A DNA stretch of 64,000 nt from Gynuella sp050296195 (GCF_050296195.1 NZ_JBNKRB010000054.1), one strand, 5' to 3'. Shown: positions 44,224 through 53,535, numbered from the stretch's first letter. Made by a program: numbers and translations. Notes: generated by a model from the letters alone, not told the origin.

Positions 44224-45690
44224 ATGACAGAGTCACTGTTTATTAACGACCAATGGCTCGCTGGCGAAGGCGGGTTGTTTTATTCCACACATTCCATTTC
44301 CCAAGATGTTGTCTGGCAGGGCAATGCTGCTACTGAACAGCAGGTGGATGCTGCCGTGAAAGCGGCGAGAAATGCTTTTCGTACATGGCGTAAAACCACC
44401 CTCGAAGAACGCCTCAATACCATCCGGACGTTTGCCTCATTGTTGGAGCAAAACCAGGAGGCTATGGCCAATATTATTGGTCTGGAAACGGGCAAGCCGC
44501 TTTGGGAAGCACGTACCGAAGTAGCGGCTATGAAAGGAAAAGTGGATATCTCCATCCGGGCTTATGAGCAGCGTACTGGTTATGGTGAAAACGACACCCC
44601 TCAGGGACGGACAGTACTGCGTCATCGGCCCCACGGGGTTGTCGCGGTTTTCGGACCGTACAATTTTCCAGGGCATCTGCCTAATGGCCATATTGTACCG
44701 GCGTTGATTGCTGGTAATACCGTGTTGTTCAAACCCAGCGAACTGACACCGGCAACTGCTGAAAAAACGGTGCAACTCTGGCAGCAGGCCGGATTGCCGG
44801 CCGGAGTCTTGAATTTGTTGCAGGGTGAGAAAGAAACAGGCATCGCGCTGGCCGGTCATGGTGGTATTGATGGTCTGTTTTTTACCGGCAGTTCCAACAC
44901 AGGACAGTTGCTGCATCAACAGTTTGCTGGTCGGCCGGACAAAATTCTGGCTCTGGAAATGGGCGGCAATAACCCCCTGATCATTGGTTCCCGTTTTAAT
45001 TTGCAAGGTGCTGTTCACCACACTCTGTCATCGGCATTTCTGTCAGCCGGGCAACGTTGTACTTGTGCCCGGCGCTTGATGGTACCGGTCGGAGATGCCG
45101 GGGATGAGTTTCTGGCAGCTCTGGTTAGCAGCACTTCACAGTTGACCGTTGGTCATTACGATGCTGACCCTCAGCCTTTTATGGGCGCGTTGGTATCTGT
45201 GCCGGCCGCGCAGGGGATTGTCAAAGCCTGGGAACATTTATCTGAACTCGGTGGACGGCCGTTGTATGAACTCCAATCATTGCAACCCGGTACTGCGTTG
45301 CTGAGTCCTGGCATTATCGATCTGACGGGTGTTGATAATGTGCCTGATCAGGAATATTTCGGCCCTCTGTTGAGTGTTTATCGTTATCAAGGCTTGGAAG
45401 AGGCATTAAGTTTGGCGAATGCCACTCGTTATGGATTGTCGGCCGGACTGATCAGTGATGAACGCAGTGAATACGAGTTGTTTGTTGAAGAGGTCAGAGC
45501 TGGCATTATCAATTGGAATAAACCGATTACCGGAGCTTCCAGTGCTGCTCCGTTCGGCGGTGTGGGCGCATCGGGCAACCACCGACCGTCAGCATTTTAT
45601 GCGGCTGATTACTGCGCCTATCCAGTTGCGTCAATGGAAGATGATACGGCTTCCGTTCCCGCCAGTTTACCACCGGGATTAACACTATGA
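44224..45690 (+). CDS. astD: N-succinylglutamate 5-semialdehyde dehydrogenase
   Basis: 488 residues of the aldehyde dehydrogenase fold. NAD site: PYNFPGHLPNGHIVPALIAG and FFTGSSNTGQLL; general base in ILALEMGGNNPLI; catalytic Cys in SAFLSAGQRCTCARR. Oxidises succinylglutamate semialdehyde to succinylglutamate. Its stop overlaps the start of astB by 4 bases, showing translational coupling. Preceded by a CGGAGTTCACG ribosome site. Confidence 0.93.
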   Translation: MTESLFINDQWLAGEGGLFYSTHSISQDVVWQGNAATEQQVDAAVKAARNAFRTWRKTTLEERLNTIRTFASLLEQNQEAMANIIGLETGKPLWEARTEVAAMKGKVDISIRAYEQRTGYGENDTPQGRTVLRHRPHGVVAVFGPYNFPGHLPNGHIVPALIAGNTVLFKPSELTPATAEKTVQLWQQAGLPAGVLNLLQGEKETGIALAGHGGIDGLFFTGSSNTGQLLHQQFAGRPDKILALEMGGNNPLIIGSRFNLQGAVHHTLSSAFLSAGQRCTCARRLMVPVGDAGDEFLAALVSSTSQLTVGHYDADPQPFMGALVSVPAAQGIVKAWEHLSELGGRPLYELQSLQPGTALLSPGIIDLTGVDNVPDQEYFGPLLSVYRYQGLEEALSLANATRYGLSAGLISDERSEYELFVEEVRAGIINWNKPITGASSAAPFGGVGASGNHRPSAFYAADYCAYPVASMEDDTASVPASLPPGLTL

Positions 45691-47030
45691 GTGTTTACGA
45701 GGTCAATTTTGATGGTTTGGTTGGTCCGACGCACAGTTATGCCGGACTATCCTATGGCAACGTCGCCTCTGCCAACAATGTGGCGGAATCATCGAATCCG
45801 AAACAGGCCGCCCTGCAAGGGCTGGCCAAGATGAAACAGTTGCATGATGCCGGTTTTAAACAAGGCATCCTCTTGCCCCATGAACGTCCTTATATTCCGG
45901 TTCTTAGAATGCTGGGCTTCAGCGGTACCGAAGCCAGTATTCTTCAACTCGCTGCCAGGCAGGCACCCGAGCTGCTGGCTGCCGCCAGTTCGGCTTCCTG
46001 TATGTGGACGGCAAATGCAGCTACTGTGTCTCCCAGTGCAGATACTCACGATGGTCGGGTGCATTTCACTGCAGCCAATCTGAATAATAAGTTTCATCGT
46101 TCCATCGAGCATCCGTTGACCAGCCGAATGCTGCAGGCGATTTTTGCGCGGGAAGAGGTCTTCGCTCATCACCCCGCGTTGCCGGCTGTTAATCAGTTTG
46201 GTGATGAAGGCGCTGCCAATCACACTCGCTTGTGCGTCGACTATGGTCAGCCGGGAGTGGAGTTGTTTGTCTACGGGCAGCATGCATTCAGTCACACCAG
46301 CGCTCGTCCGACGCGATATCCGGCCAGGCAGACCCTTGAGGCTTCGCAGGCGATTGCCAGGCTGCATGGTTTGGAGCCCCAGCGCACAGTCTTTGCCCAG
46401 CAGGCGCCGCACGCGATTGATGCAGGAGTATTTCATAATGATGTCATAGCCGTTGGTAATCGTGAGTGGTTGTTTTATCACGAAGAGGCATTTTTGAACG
46501 AAGCGCAATTGTTGCGGGAACTGGAGGAAAAACTGCGCCCGGGGGTGTTGAAAACGATCCGGGTCAGTGCTGAGCAGGTGCCATTGAGCGATGTGATTCG
46601 GTCGTATCTGTTCAATTCCCAACTGTTATCCCGACAGGATGGTTCCATGGTGTTGGTGGTGCCGCAGGAGTGCCGGGAAATTGCCACGGTGTCGGCATTT
46701 CTGGATCAACTGGTGGGTGATACCAGCAATCCAATCAATGAACTGCTGATTTTTGATCTCAAACAAAGCATGAAAAATGGTGGTGGACCTGCCTGCCTGC
46801 GCTTGCGTGTGGTTCTTACAGAAGAGGAGTTGGCAGCGGTTCACACCGGATGTCTGCTGACGGACGAACTGTTTACCCAGCTGAATGTCTGGGTGAACAG
46901 GCACTACCGTGACCGAATCAGCTTTGATGACCTCAGTGACCCGGCGCTGTTGCAGGAAGGTCGGTCCGCATTGGATGAACTGACCGGTTTATTGAATTTG
47001 GGACCAATATACGATTTCCAACGGATGTAG
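45687..47030 (+). CDS. astB: N-succinylarginine dihydrolase
   Basis: 447 residues, the full length of AstB. N-terminus EVNFDGLVGPTHSYAGLSYGN, catalytic residues in the HTRLCVDYG... and VFHNDVIAVGN regions, and the nucleophile in KNGGGPACLRLRVVL near the C-terminus. It converts succinylarginine to succinylornithine, CO2 and ammonia. Last gene of the operon; a strong terminator follows 10 bases later. Succinylglutamate desuccinylase (astE), the final pathway step, is not here. Confidence 0.94.
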   Translation: MSVYEVNFDGLVGPTHSYAGLSYGNVASANNVAESSNPKQAALQGLAKMKQLHDAGFKQGILLPHERPYIPVLRMLGFSGTEASILQLAARQAPELLAAASSASCMWTANAATVSPSADTHDGRVHFTAANLNNKFHRSIEHPLTSRMLQAIFAREEVFAHHPALPAVNQFGDEGAANHTRLCVDYGQPGVELFVYGQHAFSHTSARPTRYPARQTLEASQAIARLHGLEPQRTVFAQQAPHAIDAGVFHNDVIAVGNREWLFYHEEAFLNEAQLLRELEEKLRPGVLKTIRVSAEQVPLSDVIRSYLFNSQLLSRQDGSMVLVVPQECREIATVSAFLDQLVGDTSNPINELLIFDLKQSMKNGGGPACLRLRVVLTEEELAAVHTGCLLTDELFTQLNVWVNRHYRDRISFDDLSDPALLQEGRSALDELTGLLNLGPIYDFQRM

Positions 47031-47040
47031 CGATTCTGCG

Positions 47041-47076
47041 ACTCTCTTCTATAATGGAATATAGGAGAGAGTTTTT
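47041..47076 (+). terminator. terminator of the ast operon
   Basis: Stem of 13 pairs (ACTCTCTTCTATA with TATAGGAGAGAGT, one G-T pair), loop ATGGAA, then TTTTT. A clear intrinsic terminator. Confidence 0.8.
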
Positions 47077-47315
47077 AGTACACCTTTCACACCAAATGTG
47101 GCGTTGTCACTCTTTTCTCTTTCATTCCATTGCGCGAATATGCATAACCGCTGATTGCCGTTGACACCTACCTTCGTAGTTGCCTCGACGATATCAGCCA
47201 TTGCGCAAAAATAGTCTGACGGTGTTAGTCTGTCAGGCAATATTCAGTCTGGTACGGTTGAGGTTGTCGAAGTACTGATATCCGAGTCATAGAAAAGTCA
47301 ATGTTGGGGACAGTC

Positions 47316-49196
47316 ATGGTGAATCAGATCAGTAGCTATTCTTTGCAGCTTGTTGCACCGGTACGGCATCATTTTTTGGGCCGGGGAGAGGTATTTGAGC
47401 TGGCGGAACGGCTATATGGACCATTTGACTGGGGGCCTTTTAATCCACAGTCCAGGGTAGAAATGCAAACGCTTGAGAAGCTGCTGCAGTGGTTGGTGGA
47501 AACCACCGGGCAACAGAATATGCATCTGCAGGTGGCGAATTCACTGGATGTTGGTCAATTTGGTGCAGTTTCTTACTACTTGTTGTCCTGTAGCTCTTTG
47601 CATGAATTCTTTGTGCAGCTGACCAGAGTACAGGAATTACTGTTTGCGCGTACCGAACCTCTGACTATGCGGCATGACGAATTCGGACTCTATCTGGAGA
47701 TGAAGCTAAGTCATGCCGCCACTCCCCAGGTACAGCGCCGTATCGAATATGTGTTTGCTAATATTCTGCGCATGATCCAGTCAATTGCCGGAAACCAATG
47801 CGCGCCGGAGCGATTGGAGCTTCCCTGGGGCGACAATGACCGTAAAGAAGATCTGGAGCAGGCCTTCGAGTGTCTTGTGGAATACAACAGCCAAAAGATC
47901 CGTTGTGTCTTCGACAGTCGTTGGATGGTGGAGAATCTGGCCAATGCCAATCCCTCAATGCTTGAGATTCTTCGCCCTGAAGTGGACCGGATGCTCAACA
48001 GTTATCACAAAGGTGCGACCTTTATTCAGCGTATTTATGAAATTCTGATTGGCATGGACAGCCTGGCTGGTGTCACTCTGACTTCAATTGCTCAGGCGAT
48101 GGCCATGAGCGAATCCACTCTGAAGCGCCGTTTGGCTGATGAAGCCGCTACCTTTAAAAGTCTCATTACCAGTTATCGTCAGACTCGTACGCTGGAACTG
48201 TTAGGGTTGCAGGATATCGACTACGATCATATTGCCCATCAACTGGGTTTTTCGGAGCGTGCCTCCTTTGAACGTGCGTTTAAAGGTTGGTATGGGCTCA
48301 CTCCTTCTAAATTCCGCAACCTGACACGACTGTGTACGATTTCCACTCCGCAAATCGATTTGCAGCAGGATAATCATTTGCCATCGGCCCCGGGAGTGTG
48401 TCGGGATGTGATTGTGCTGTTGAACGACGATCAGTATGAAATGAGCAGTCTGGTTGGCATTATCCGTCAGGATCCGGTGTTGACCGGCAAGATCATCGGC
48501 ATGGCCAACAGTGCTTTCTTTGGTGCGACTCCGGTGCTGGAACTGGAACAGGCCATTATCAATGTCCTCGGAGCTGATACCGTCATGAATCTGGCAATTG
48601 CCATGCTGGCTGGCAGTGAACTGACCCGTCATCAACCGGACCTGATTGATTTGGGCGAGTTCTGGACCCAGTCCCTGATTGCTGCCTGGTGGGCAGAGCA
48701 GTTATCGCTCCAGGCTGGAAACAGTAAGGCTGTCTGTCATCAGCATTATCTTGTAGCGCTGTTGGCCCAGATCGGCTTGCTGTTGTTGGCATCATTGCGG
48801 CCAAAGGAAATCAACGTCGTCTGGCCATTATTGAACGAAAGTCAGAGCCTGCAGGAGCAAATACGGATCGAGCAGCGGGCGTTGGGAATCAACCGGTTTG
48901 AGGCTTCATCCATACTGTTGGCACACTGGAAGCTGCCTGGTGCGGTTGTCCAACAGATTCAGGCCATTTCCAATATCCTGCGTAAAATCCATCGGGATGG
49001 TCCTAATGTGAAGATTGTACTGGCGGGTGTGGTGATGTCCCGAAATATGGATCATCACGACCTTGGCCGGGTACTGGATCAAATTCAGAGTTGGTTTCCG
49101 TTTCGGATGGATGATGGCATTAAAGCCTTGCTGAGCGAAAATGCCCGTCAGGTGATCCCTGAGATCCGTGAGCTTGCTCACCATATGTGTGCCTGA
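47316..49196 (+). CDS. AraC-type regulator fused to an HDOD domain
   Basis: 626 residues from the ATG at 47316 (GGGGA six bases upstream); the frame opens at 47301. Residues about 15-210 resemble the AraC arabinose-binding-like N-terminal domain of OruR/AraC proteins (LQWLVETTGQQNMHLQVANS). About 255-340 is the AraC helix-turn-helix pair: LTSIAQAMAMSESTLKRRL and IAHQLGFSERASFERAFKGW. After about 360 begins an HDOD domain (LLNDDQYEMSSLVGIIRQDP, LTGKIIGMANSAFFGA, AIINVLGADTVMNLAIAM, ASSILLAHWKLPGAV), a degenerate HD-type signalling domain. The combination is unusual. Stand-alone gene; target and signal unknown. Confidence 0.85.
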   Translation: MVNQISSYSLQLVAPVRHHFLGRGEVFELAERLYGPFDWGPFNPQSRVEMQTLEKLLQWLVETTGQQNMHLQVANSLDVGQFGAVSYYLLSCSSLHEFFVQLTRVQELLFARTEPLTMRHDEFGLYLEMKLSHAATPQVQRRIEYVFANILRMIQSIAGNQCAPERLELPWGDNDRKEDLEQAFECLVEYNSQKIRCVFDSRWMVENLANANPSMLEILRPEVDRMLNSYHKGATFIQRIYEILIGMDSLAGVTLTSIAQAMAMSESTLKRRLADEAATFKSLITSYRQTRTLELLGLQDIDYDHIAHQLGFSERASFERAFKGWYGLTPSKFRNLTRLCTISTPQIDLQQDNHLPSAPGVCRDVIVLLNDDQYEMSSLVGIIRQDPVLTGKIIGMANSAFFGATPVLELEQAIINVLGADTVMNLAIAMLAGSELTRHQPDLIDLGEFWTQSLIAAWWAEQLSLQAGNSKAVCHQHYLVALLAQIGLLLLASLRPKEINVVWPLLNESQSLQEQIRIEQRALGINRFEASSILLAHWKLPGAVVQQIQAISNILRKIHRDGPNVKIVLAGVVMSRNMDHHDLGRVLDQIQSWFPFRMDDGIKALLSENARQVIPEIRELAHHMCA

Positions 49197-49313
49197 TGAC
49201 GCACACTGTTATTACATTACACAGTATGGTCTTTTGAAGTGGGGCACTCCTGTCTTGTCTAAATGATGTACTGCCCTTATTAAGGATGGATTGGATAAAA
49301 ACCGGAGTAAAAT

Positions 49314-49904
49314 TTGTCTGATCAGAAAGATGATTTACAAGCCTTCCTGGCAGAGATGAAAGGGGTCAAACCACTTAAGACCAAGACTCGTGTTGTGCTC
49401 AACAATCACACTGGTAGCGCACAATCTCCCGGTCAGCAGCAACGCCGGCGGGATGCTCAGACAGATAAATCTGTGGATCAACATGGCTTGAGTATTGAGC
49501 ATCTCGAATTGGTACATCCTTTGGATGTAATCGGCTATAAACGACCTGGACTGGCTCATGGTGTTTTTCGTCGGCTGAGACAAGGTCGTTATCCTGTGGA
49601 AGCGCGATTGGATTTGCATCATCAGACCGTAGAACAGGCTCGTCGTCAGGTTATCCGGTTTATCCAGGACTGCCTGCGCTATGATGCTCGTTGCGCCATT
49701 ATTCTCCATGGAAAAGGTGAGAAAGGTGATCCCCCCGCATTGCTGAAAAGCTACACCAATCGCTGGCTACGAGAAATCCCCGAAGTGTTGGCATTTAACA
49801 GTGCCCAGCGCCATCATGGCGGCGTCGGGGCTGTATATGTGTTGATCAAGAAAAGTGAAGCCAAAAAACAGGAAAACCGGGAGAAATATCGTAGCCAGAC
49901 ATGA
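49314..49904 (+). CDS. smrA: Smr-domain protein, SmrA-like DNA endonuclease
   Basis: 196 residues from a TTG at 49314, with GGAG seven bases before. A variable basic N-terminal part is followed by the Smr domain: LDLHHQTVEQARRQVIRF, CAIILHGKGEKGD, and HHGGVGAVYVLIKK at the C-terminus. SmrA-like proteins nick DNA; the E. coli YdaL relative has endonuclease activity in vitro. Single gene. Confidence 0.85.
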   Translation: MSDQKDDLQAFLAEMKGVKPLKTKTRVVLNNHTGSAQSPGQQQRRRDAQTDKSVDQHGLSIEHLELVHPLDVIGYKRPGLAHGVFRRLRQGRYPVEARLDLHHQTVEQARRQVIRFIQDCLRYDARCAIILHGKGEKGDPPALLKSYTNRWLREIPEVLAFNSAQRHHGGVGAVYVLIKKSEAKKQENREKYRSQT

Positions 49905-50245
49905 ATGCTCGTTGTTTCATGATATTAATATCAGACTACCCGGTTTATCGACTCTGCAACCATTTCCACTTTTGCCTGAGATGAAATAAGCCTATGCCTG
50001 GTCTTTGCTGGTACTCTCACAGGACTGTCATGCAACTCTATCTGATATGCCCACAAGGACATTGTTTCCAGTATTAAAATGTCTTCTGAATTCAGTAATT
50101 GCGAAAAAGCAAAGGGGGCCAATCGAACCGGAATAAAAACAATGAGTGGAAATTAAAACGAGGAGGAAAAAACAGAAATTTGTGAGTGGCTTTAATTGAT
50201 TTGATTTCTTAATGCACTCAGAAATGAGTTAACCAAAATTTGAAA
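49905..50245. other. gap between smrA-like gene and tRNA-Leu
   Basis: 341 bases. A leftward 63-codon frame at 49931-50122 starts with TTG and has no ribosome site; I do not call it. No phage-like attachment duplication was seen beside the tRNA. Confidence 0.4.
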
Positions 50246-50332
50246 TGGTGCCTGGGAGAGGACTTGAACCTCCACGGCCGTGAAGCCACTAGCACCTGAA
50301 GCTAGCGTGTCTACCAATTTCACCACCCAGGC
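50246..50332 (-). tRNA. tRNA-Leu (anticodon CAG)
   Basis: On the - strand the cloverleaf has a 7-bp acceptor GCCTGGG/CCCAGGC, discriminator A and an encoded CCA, the leucine-type A-box (TGGTGAAATTGGTAGACACG), the anticodon arm CTAGCTTCAGGTGCTAG with CAG, a long variable arm and GGTTCAAGTCC. Length 87 bases with CCA. Confidence 0.95.
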
Positions 50333-50418
50333 ATTGAAGCGAGGCGAACTATAGGGATAGATCGTCTCGCTGTCAAATAAAATTTATAAAAAACAACGGC
50401 TTGGCCGAAAAATGCAGT

Positions 50419-51702
50419 TTACAGGCTGGCCATGACCTTATCAGCGGCAGCCAGGGTCTGTTCGATATCCTCCTGATTGTGAGCCAGAGACATAAATCCA
50501 GCTTCAAATGCTGAAGGTGCCAGATAAACTCCCTCTTCGAGCATGCCATGGAAAAAGCGATTAAAGCGTTCAGTGTTACCCTTCATCACCTGGTCATAAC
50601 GACGGATGTTGGTTTCCTCTGAGAAGAACAAACCAAACATGGAACCGACCTGATTGGTTTGAAACGGCAGCTGGTGTTTTGCCGCCAGACTCTGCAGTCC
50701 TTCGGTCAATTGCGTGGTTCTTTCGGTTAGTTGCTCATAGACTCCCGGTTTGACCAGTTCTTCCATCATCGCCAGACCCGCTGCCATGGCCAGCGGATTA
50801 CCCGACAGTGTACCGGCCTGATACACGGGACCGGTGGGAGCCAGGTATTCCATGATCTCCCGTTTGCCGCCAAACGCGCCAACAGGCATACCGGCCCCAA
50901 TGACCTTGCCAAGAGTGGTCAGGTCGGGGGTAATACCGAACAGGCCCTGTGCGCCATTCAACGCTACCCGAAAGCCGCACATGACCTCATCAAAGATCAA
51001 TACTGAACCATGTTGGCTACACTGCTCACGGAGGGTTTCCAAAAAGCCGGGCACCGGTGGAATACAGTTCATGTTACCAGCCACGGGTTCAACGATGACG
51101 CAGGCAATCTCATTGCCGTATTGCTCAAAGCAGCGTTTAACGGCATCGCTGTCATTGTAGGTCAGGGTAATGGTTTGTTCGACCACCGAGGCAGGTACTC
51201 CCGGCGAGGTGGGGACTCCCAGTGTCAGCGCTCCGGAGCCGGCTTTTACCAGCAGTGAGTCGGCATGACCATGGTAACAACCTTCAAATTTCACTAGTTT
51301 GTCGCGGCCAGTGTAACCTCGGGCCAGGCGAATGGCGGACATGGTGGCTTCCGTTCCAGAGTTCACCATGCGGATCTGGTCGATAGCGGGATACAGCTGA
51401 CAGATTTTCTCCGCCATATCGATTTCCAGTTCGGTGGGCGCACCAAAGCCAATCGCTTTATCAAGCTGTTGTTTGATGGCATCGGTAATAACCTTGGCAT
51501 TGTGTCCCAGAATCATGGGTCCCCAGGACAATACATAATCGATGTAGGCTTTATCTGTGGTGTCATAAATACGCGAGCCGCTGGCACGGTTAAAAAATAC
51601 AGGTGTACCGCCAACGCTTTTGAATGCCCGGACCGGAGAGTTCACTCCACCGGGGATAAACTGGCGTGCGCGATCAAACAGGGCTTCAGAGGTTTGTGTC
51701 AT
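50419..51702 (-). CDS. hemL: glutamate-1-semialdehyde 2,1-aminomutase
   Basis: 427 residues from the ATG at 51702, the usual length; the open frame runs back to 52128 but the extra part is not related. N-terminus FDRARQFIPGGVNSPVRAFK, phosphate site MVNSGTEATMSAIRLARG, VIVEPVAGNMNCIPP, and the PLP lysine in TTLGKVIGAGMPVGAFGG. Converts glutamate-1-semialdehyde to 5-aminolevulinate, the C5 route to tetrapyrroles. Located upstream of tRNA-Leu with no operon partner; hemJ is 8 kb away. Confidence 0.96.
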   Translation of the reverse strand: MTQTSEALFDRARQFIPGGVNSPVRAFKSVGGTPVFFNRASGSRIYDTTDKAYIDYVLSWGPMILGHNAKVITDAIKQQLDKAIGFGAPTELEIDMAEKICQLYPAIDQIRMVNSGTEATMSAIRLARGYTGRDKLVKFEGCYHGHADSLLVKAGSGALTLGVPTSPGVPASVVEQTITLTYNDSDAVKRCFEQYGNEIACVIVEPVAGNMNCIPPVPGFLETLREQCSQHGSVLIFDEVMCGFRVALNGAQGLFGITPDLTTLGKVIGAGMPVGAFGGKREIMEYLAPTGPVYQAGTLSGNPLAMAAGLAMMEELVKPGVYEQLTERTTQLTEGLQSLAAKHQLPFQTNQVGSMFGLFFSEETNIRRYDQVMKGNTERFNRFFHGMLEEGVYLAPSAFEAGFMSLAHNQEDIEQTLAAADKVMASL

Positions 51703-51780
51703 GCTGGGATCCAGAAATAAAAAATGCCGGCCTATTATTGTTGATCGCGCTGAGCCTCGCAAATCTGTTCCCTTTATAAC

Positions 51781-51797
51781 TAACCCGGGTCGGGTTA
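51781..51797. promoter_or_regulatory. inverted repeat upstream of hemL
   Basis: TAACCCGggtCGGGTTA, a perfect 7-bp palindrome with a 3-base centre, about 80 bases before the hemL start. It may be an operator or part of the transcript end of the VirK-like gene. Confidence 0.3.
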
Positions 51798-51805
51798 ATC
51801 GCAAC

Positions 51806-51829
51806 AGCCCTGACCTGAAAGTCAGGGCT
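51806..51829 (-). terminator. hairpin after the VirK-like gene
   Basis: Perfect 9-bp stem AGCCCTGAC / GTCAGGGCT with a 6-base loop, 8 bases past the stop of the leftward gene. T-run weak. Confidence 0.5.
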
Positions 51830-51836
51830 ACGTGAC

Positions 51837-52319
51837 TCAATAAGCCGCGTGGAAGCTGACGCCGTCGTTGATTGCACAATCGAAACTGACTTCGCTGGTC
51901 AGGCGGTAGTCGGGCACTGAAAAAATAAATGAGGTGACTGTAATTGCACCTTGCGGTGCCACGGTGTAGCGCAGGAATTGCATGATGGGCATCGGACTGC
52001 CGGAGCGGGTGGAAACTGTAAAGTGTGAGTCTGAGAAGGACAGCGTTCCATCTGCCTGCAGGCGATAAGGCGACACGGTCAGTCCGCCCTTTGTTTGCGA
52101 AGCAGCGCCGCCATCCTGTCTGGTACAAACAGAAAGATCCACCGATGCATTGACGATAGCGCCGTTATCCAGTGCGTGAACAAGGGACTCGGTAGTTTTC
52201 AGGGAGCGACTATAGGGCAATATATCGTCCCATGTCTGAGCGGTTTCTGCGATTGCGGTCGTTGCCGTTGAACAAAGTGCTGCAACAAACGCCATTTGGA
52301 GATTTTTGGAAATGTTCAT
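51837..52319 (-). CDS. periplasmic VirK-like protein
   Basis: 160 residues with a signal peptide (AFVAALCSTATTAIA). The mature part resembles the VirK family: LVHALDNGAIVNASVDLSVC, then TKGGLTVSPYRLQADGTLSF, QFLRYTVAPQGAITV and a C-terminal FDCAINDGVSFHAAY. Two Cys residues could form a disulfide. The role of VirK-like periplasmic proteins is not settled; virulence, peptide defence or folding have been suggested. Single gene ahead of hemL in the same direction. Confidence 0.65.
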   Translation of the reverse strand: MNISKNLQMAFVAALCSTATTAIAETAQTWDDILPYSRSLKTTESLVHALDNGAIVNASVDLSVCTRQDGGAASQTKGGLTVSPYRLQADGTLSFSDSHFTVSTRSGSPMPIMQFLRYTVAPQGAITVTSFIFSVPDYRLTSEVSFDCAINDGVSFHAAY

Positions 52320-52588
52320 TTTGAGTATATCCAGGTGAGTTTATGTAACTGCACCATGGATATTGGTCGTCAAAATCGGGAAGTACAATCAAACAAAAGA
52401 AACATGTATTCAAAGTGCGTTTATACTCTCAATATGGAAAATTTCTGTGAATATTTTGAATTTTTTGACGTTATTTTTGGAACTTTTCTGATAGCTGTTT
52501 TTTGGTATTTCATCGGTTTTTCTGAGTTTAAAAAACGATTTAATAATTCTGAAAAAAAGGGATTTTTTAAAATATTTTTTAAGTGGTT

Positions 52589-53356
52589 CTAAACTAAATA
52601 AACGGCAATATTCTTTTCTTTAAGCTGTGTAATGATTTCTGGATCGGCATCTTTCCCGGTTATAACAATATCGAGTTCATCAAGGCTGAAAAGCAGTACT
52701 CCTCCGATCACTCCTATTTTGTCACTATCAATCAATGCAACAATCTTATCGACGTGTTCGACCAGTTTTTTTTCTTCCATAAATGCAAGCAGACCTGATT
52801 TGGTCAGCCCGGCTTCAGTGATGCCATCGCCGCTGCAAAACAAATAACGACCCTGATAGTTTTTGTGTTTATCAGGTGAGACGAGCAGATTTTGGTTTTT
52901 GACATATTGGCCACCCAGAATAATCAGGTGTGGAAAATCTTCAGTAATCAGATAAGTCGCCAATGGCATATAGTTGGTATAGACCTGGATGTTGCGGCTC
53001 AGCAAATAACGTCCCATTAAAAAAGTCGCGGCACCTTCACTGATAAATACATTGTCTTTCTCCATACACAATTCGACAGCTTTCCGGGCGATACGATCAT
53101 TTTCGCTGACGTTATAAATATCGGACATCTTTGGGTACAGGCTTTTTAGCGCATGATCGTTCTGGTGCAGCTCTATGGCTATCCGCTCAGCGCCATTGCG
53201 GACTTTTTTGAGTTTTTTGCCTTCATCCAGTTTTGTGATGTCACGACGGATTGTAGCTGGGGATTTGTCGAGAAAATCCACCAGCTCACCCACGGTGGCT
53301 GAAGTGTGTTCGGACAGATACTGCAGGATTTTTCTGTGTCGGCTACTTTCATTCAT
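52589..53356 (-). CDS. DeoR-family repressor of the mannitol locus
   Basis: 255 residues. The N-terminal winged helix is typical for DeoR/GlpR: RHRKILQYLSEHTSATVGEL and SPATIRRDITKLDE. The sensor domain (about 75-250) is the DeoR C-terminal isomerase-like fold (FISEGAATFLMGRYLL). Divergent from the mannitol PTS operon with a 220-base gap full of TGAYYAT repeats, so it is very likely the mannitol repressor (inference). Unlike enteric MtlR it is a DNA-binding DeoR protein. Confidence 0.85.
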   Translation of the reverse strand: MNESSRHRKILQYLSEHTSATVGELVDFLDKSPATIRRDITKLDEGKKLKKVRNGAERIAIELHQNDHALKSLYPKMSDIYNVSENDRIARKAVELCMEKDNVFISEGAATFLMGRYLLSRNIQVYTNYMPLATYLITEDFPHLIILGGQYVKNQNLLVSPDKHKNYQGRYLFCSGDGITEAGLTKSGLLAFMEEKKLVEHVDKIVALIDSDKIGVIGGVLLFSLDELDIVITGKDADPEIITQLKEKNIAVYLV

Positions 53357-53393
53357 GGCAACTGCTTATTTTTTGATCTGTTTTGGTGGGTAA

Positions 53394-53535
53394 TGATTAT
53401 ATCTGATTATTTCAATTTTCCTACCAGATTATGTCAGTCAAAAATGATCTATTTTGATTATTTTTGACTATTTTTCGAAATAAGTGCTTATTTTGGCCGA
53501 AATTTTCACTTTTGATTTTTGTTAAATTTGACCAT
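53394..53535. promoter_or_regulatory. repeated TGAYYAT sites between the DeoR gene and the mannitol operon
   Basis: Five copies: TGATTAT at 53394 and 53404, TGATTAT at 53455, TGACTAT at 53465 and TGACCAT at 53529. Two pairs are spaced exactly 10 bases, one helical turn. An inverse-like AAAATGATCT lies at 53441. The arrangement resembles operator arrays for DeoR-type repressors and flanks both start regions. Confidence 0.5.

Noticed and set aside
49931..50122. 63-codon leftward frame next to tRNA-Leu
   Set aside because: Starts with TTG, no Shine-Dalgarno and no family features.
50246..50332. tRNA-Leu as an integration site of a mobile island
   Set aside because: No integrase gene and no repeated tRNA 3' end found nearby; the neighbours are housekeeping genes.
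51703..52128. Upstream extension of the hemL frame by 142 codons
   Set aside because: Not related to HemL, covers the VirK-like gene's 3' end on the same strand in another frame and a hairpin; the ATG at 51702 gives the usual family length.
52296..52592. AT-rich 98-codon frame overlapping the start of the VirK-like gene, encoding a hydrophobic segment
   Set aside because: No ribosome site, overlaps the promoter and 5' end of a better gene, composition is that of AT-rich spacer.
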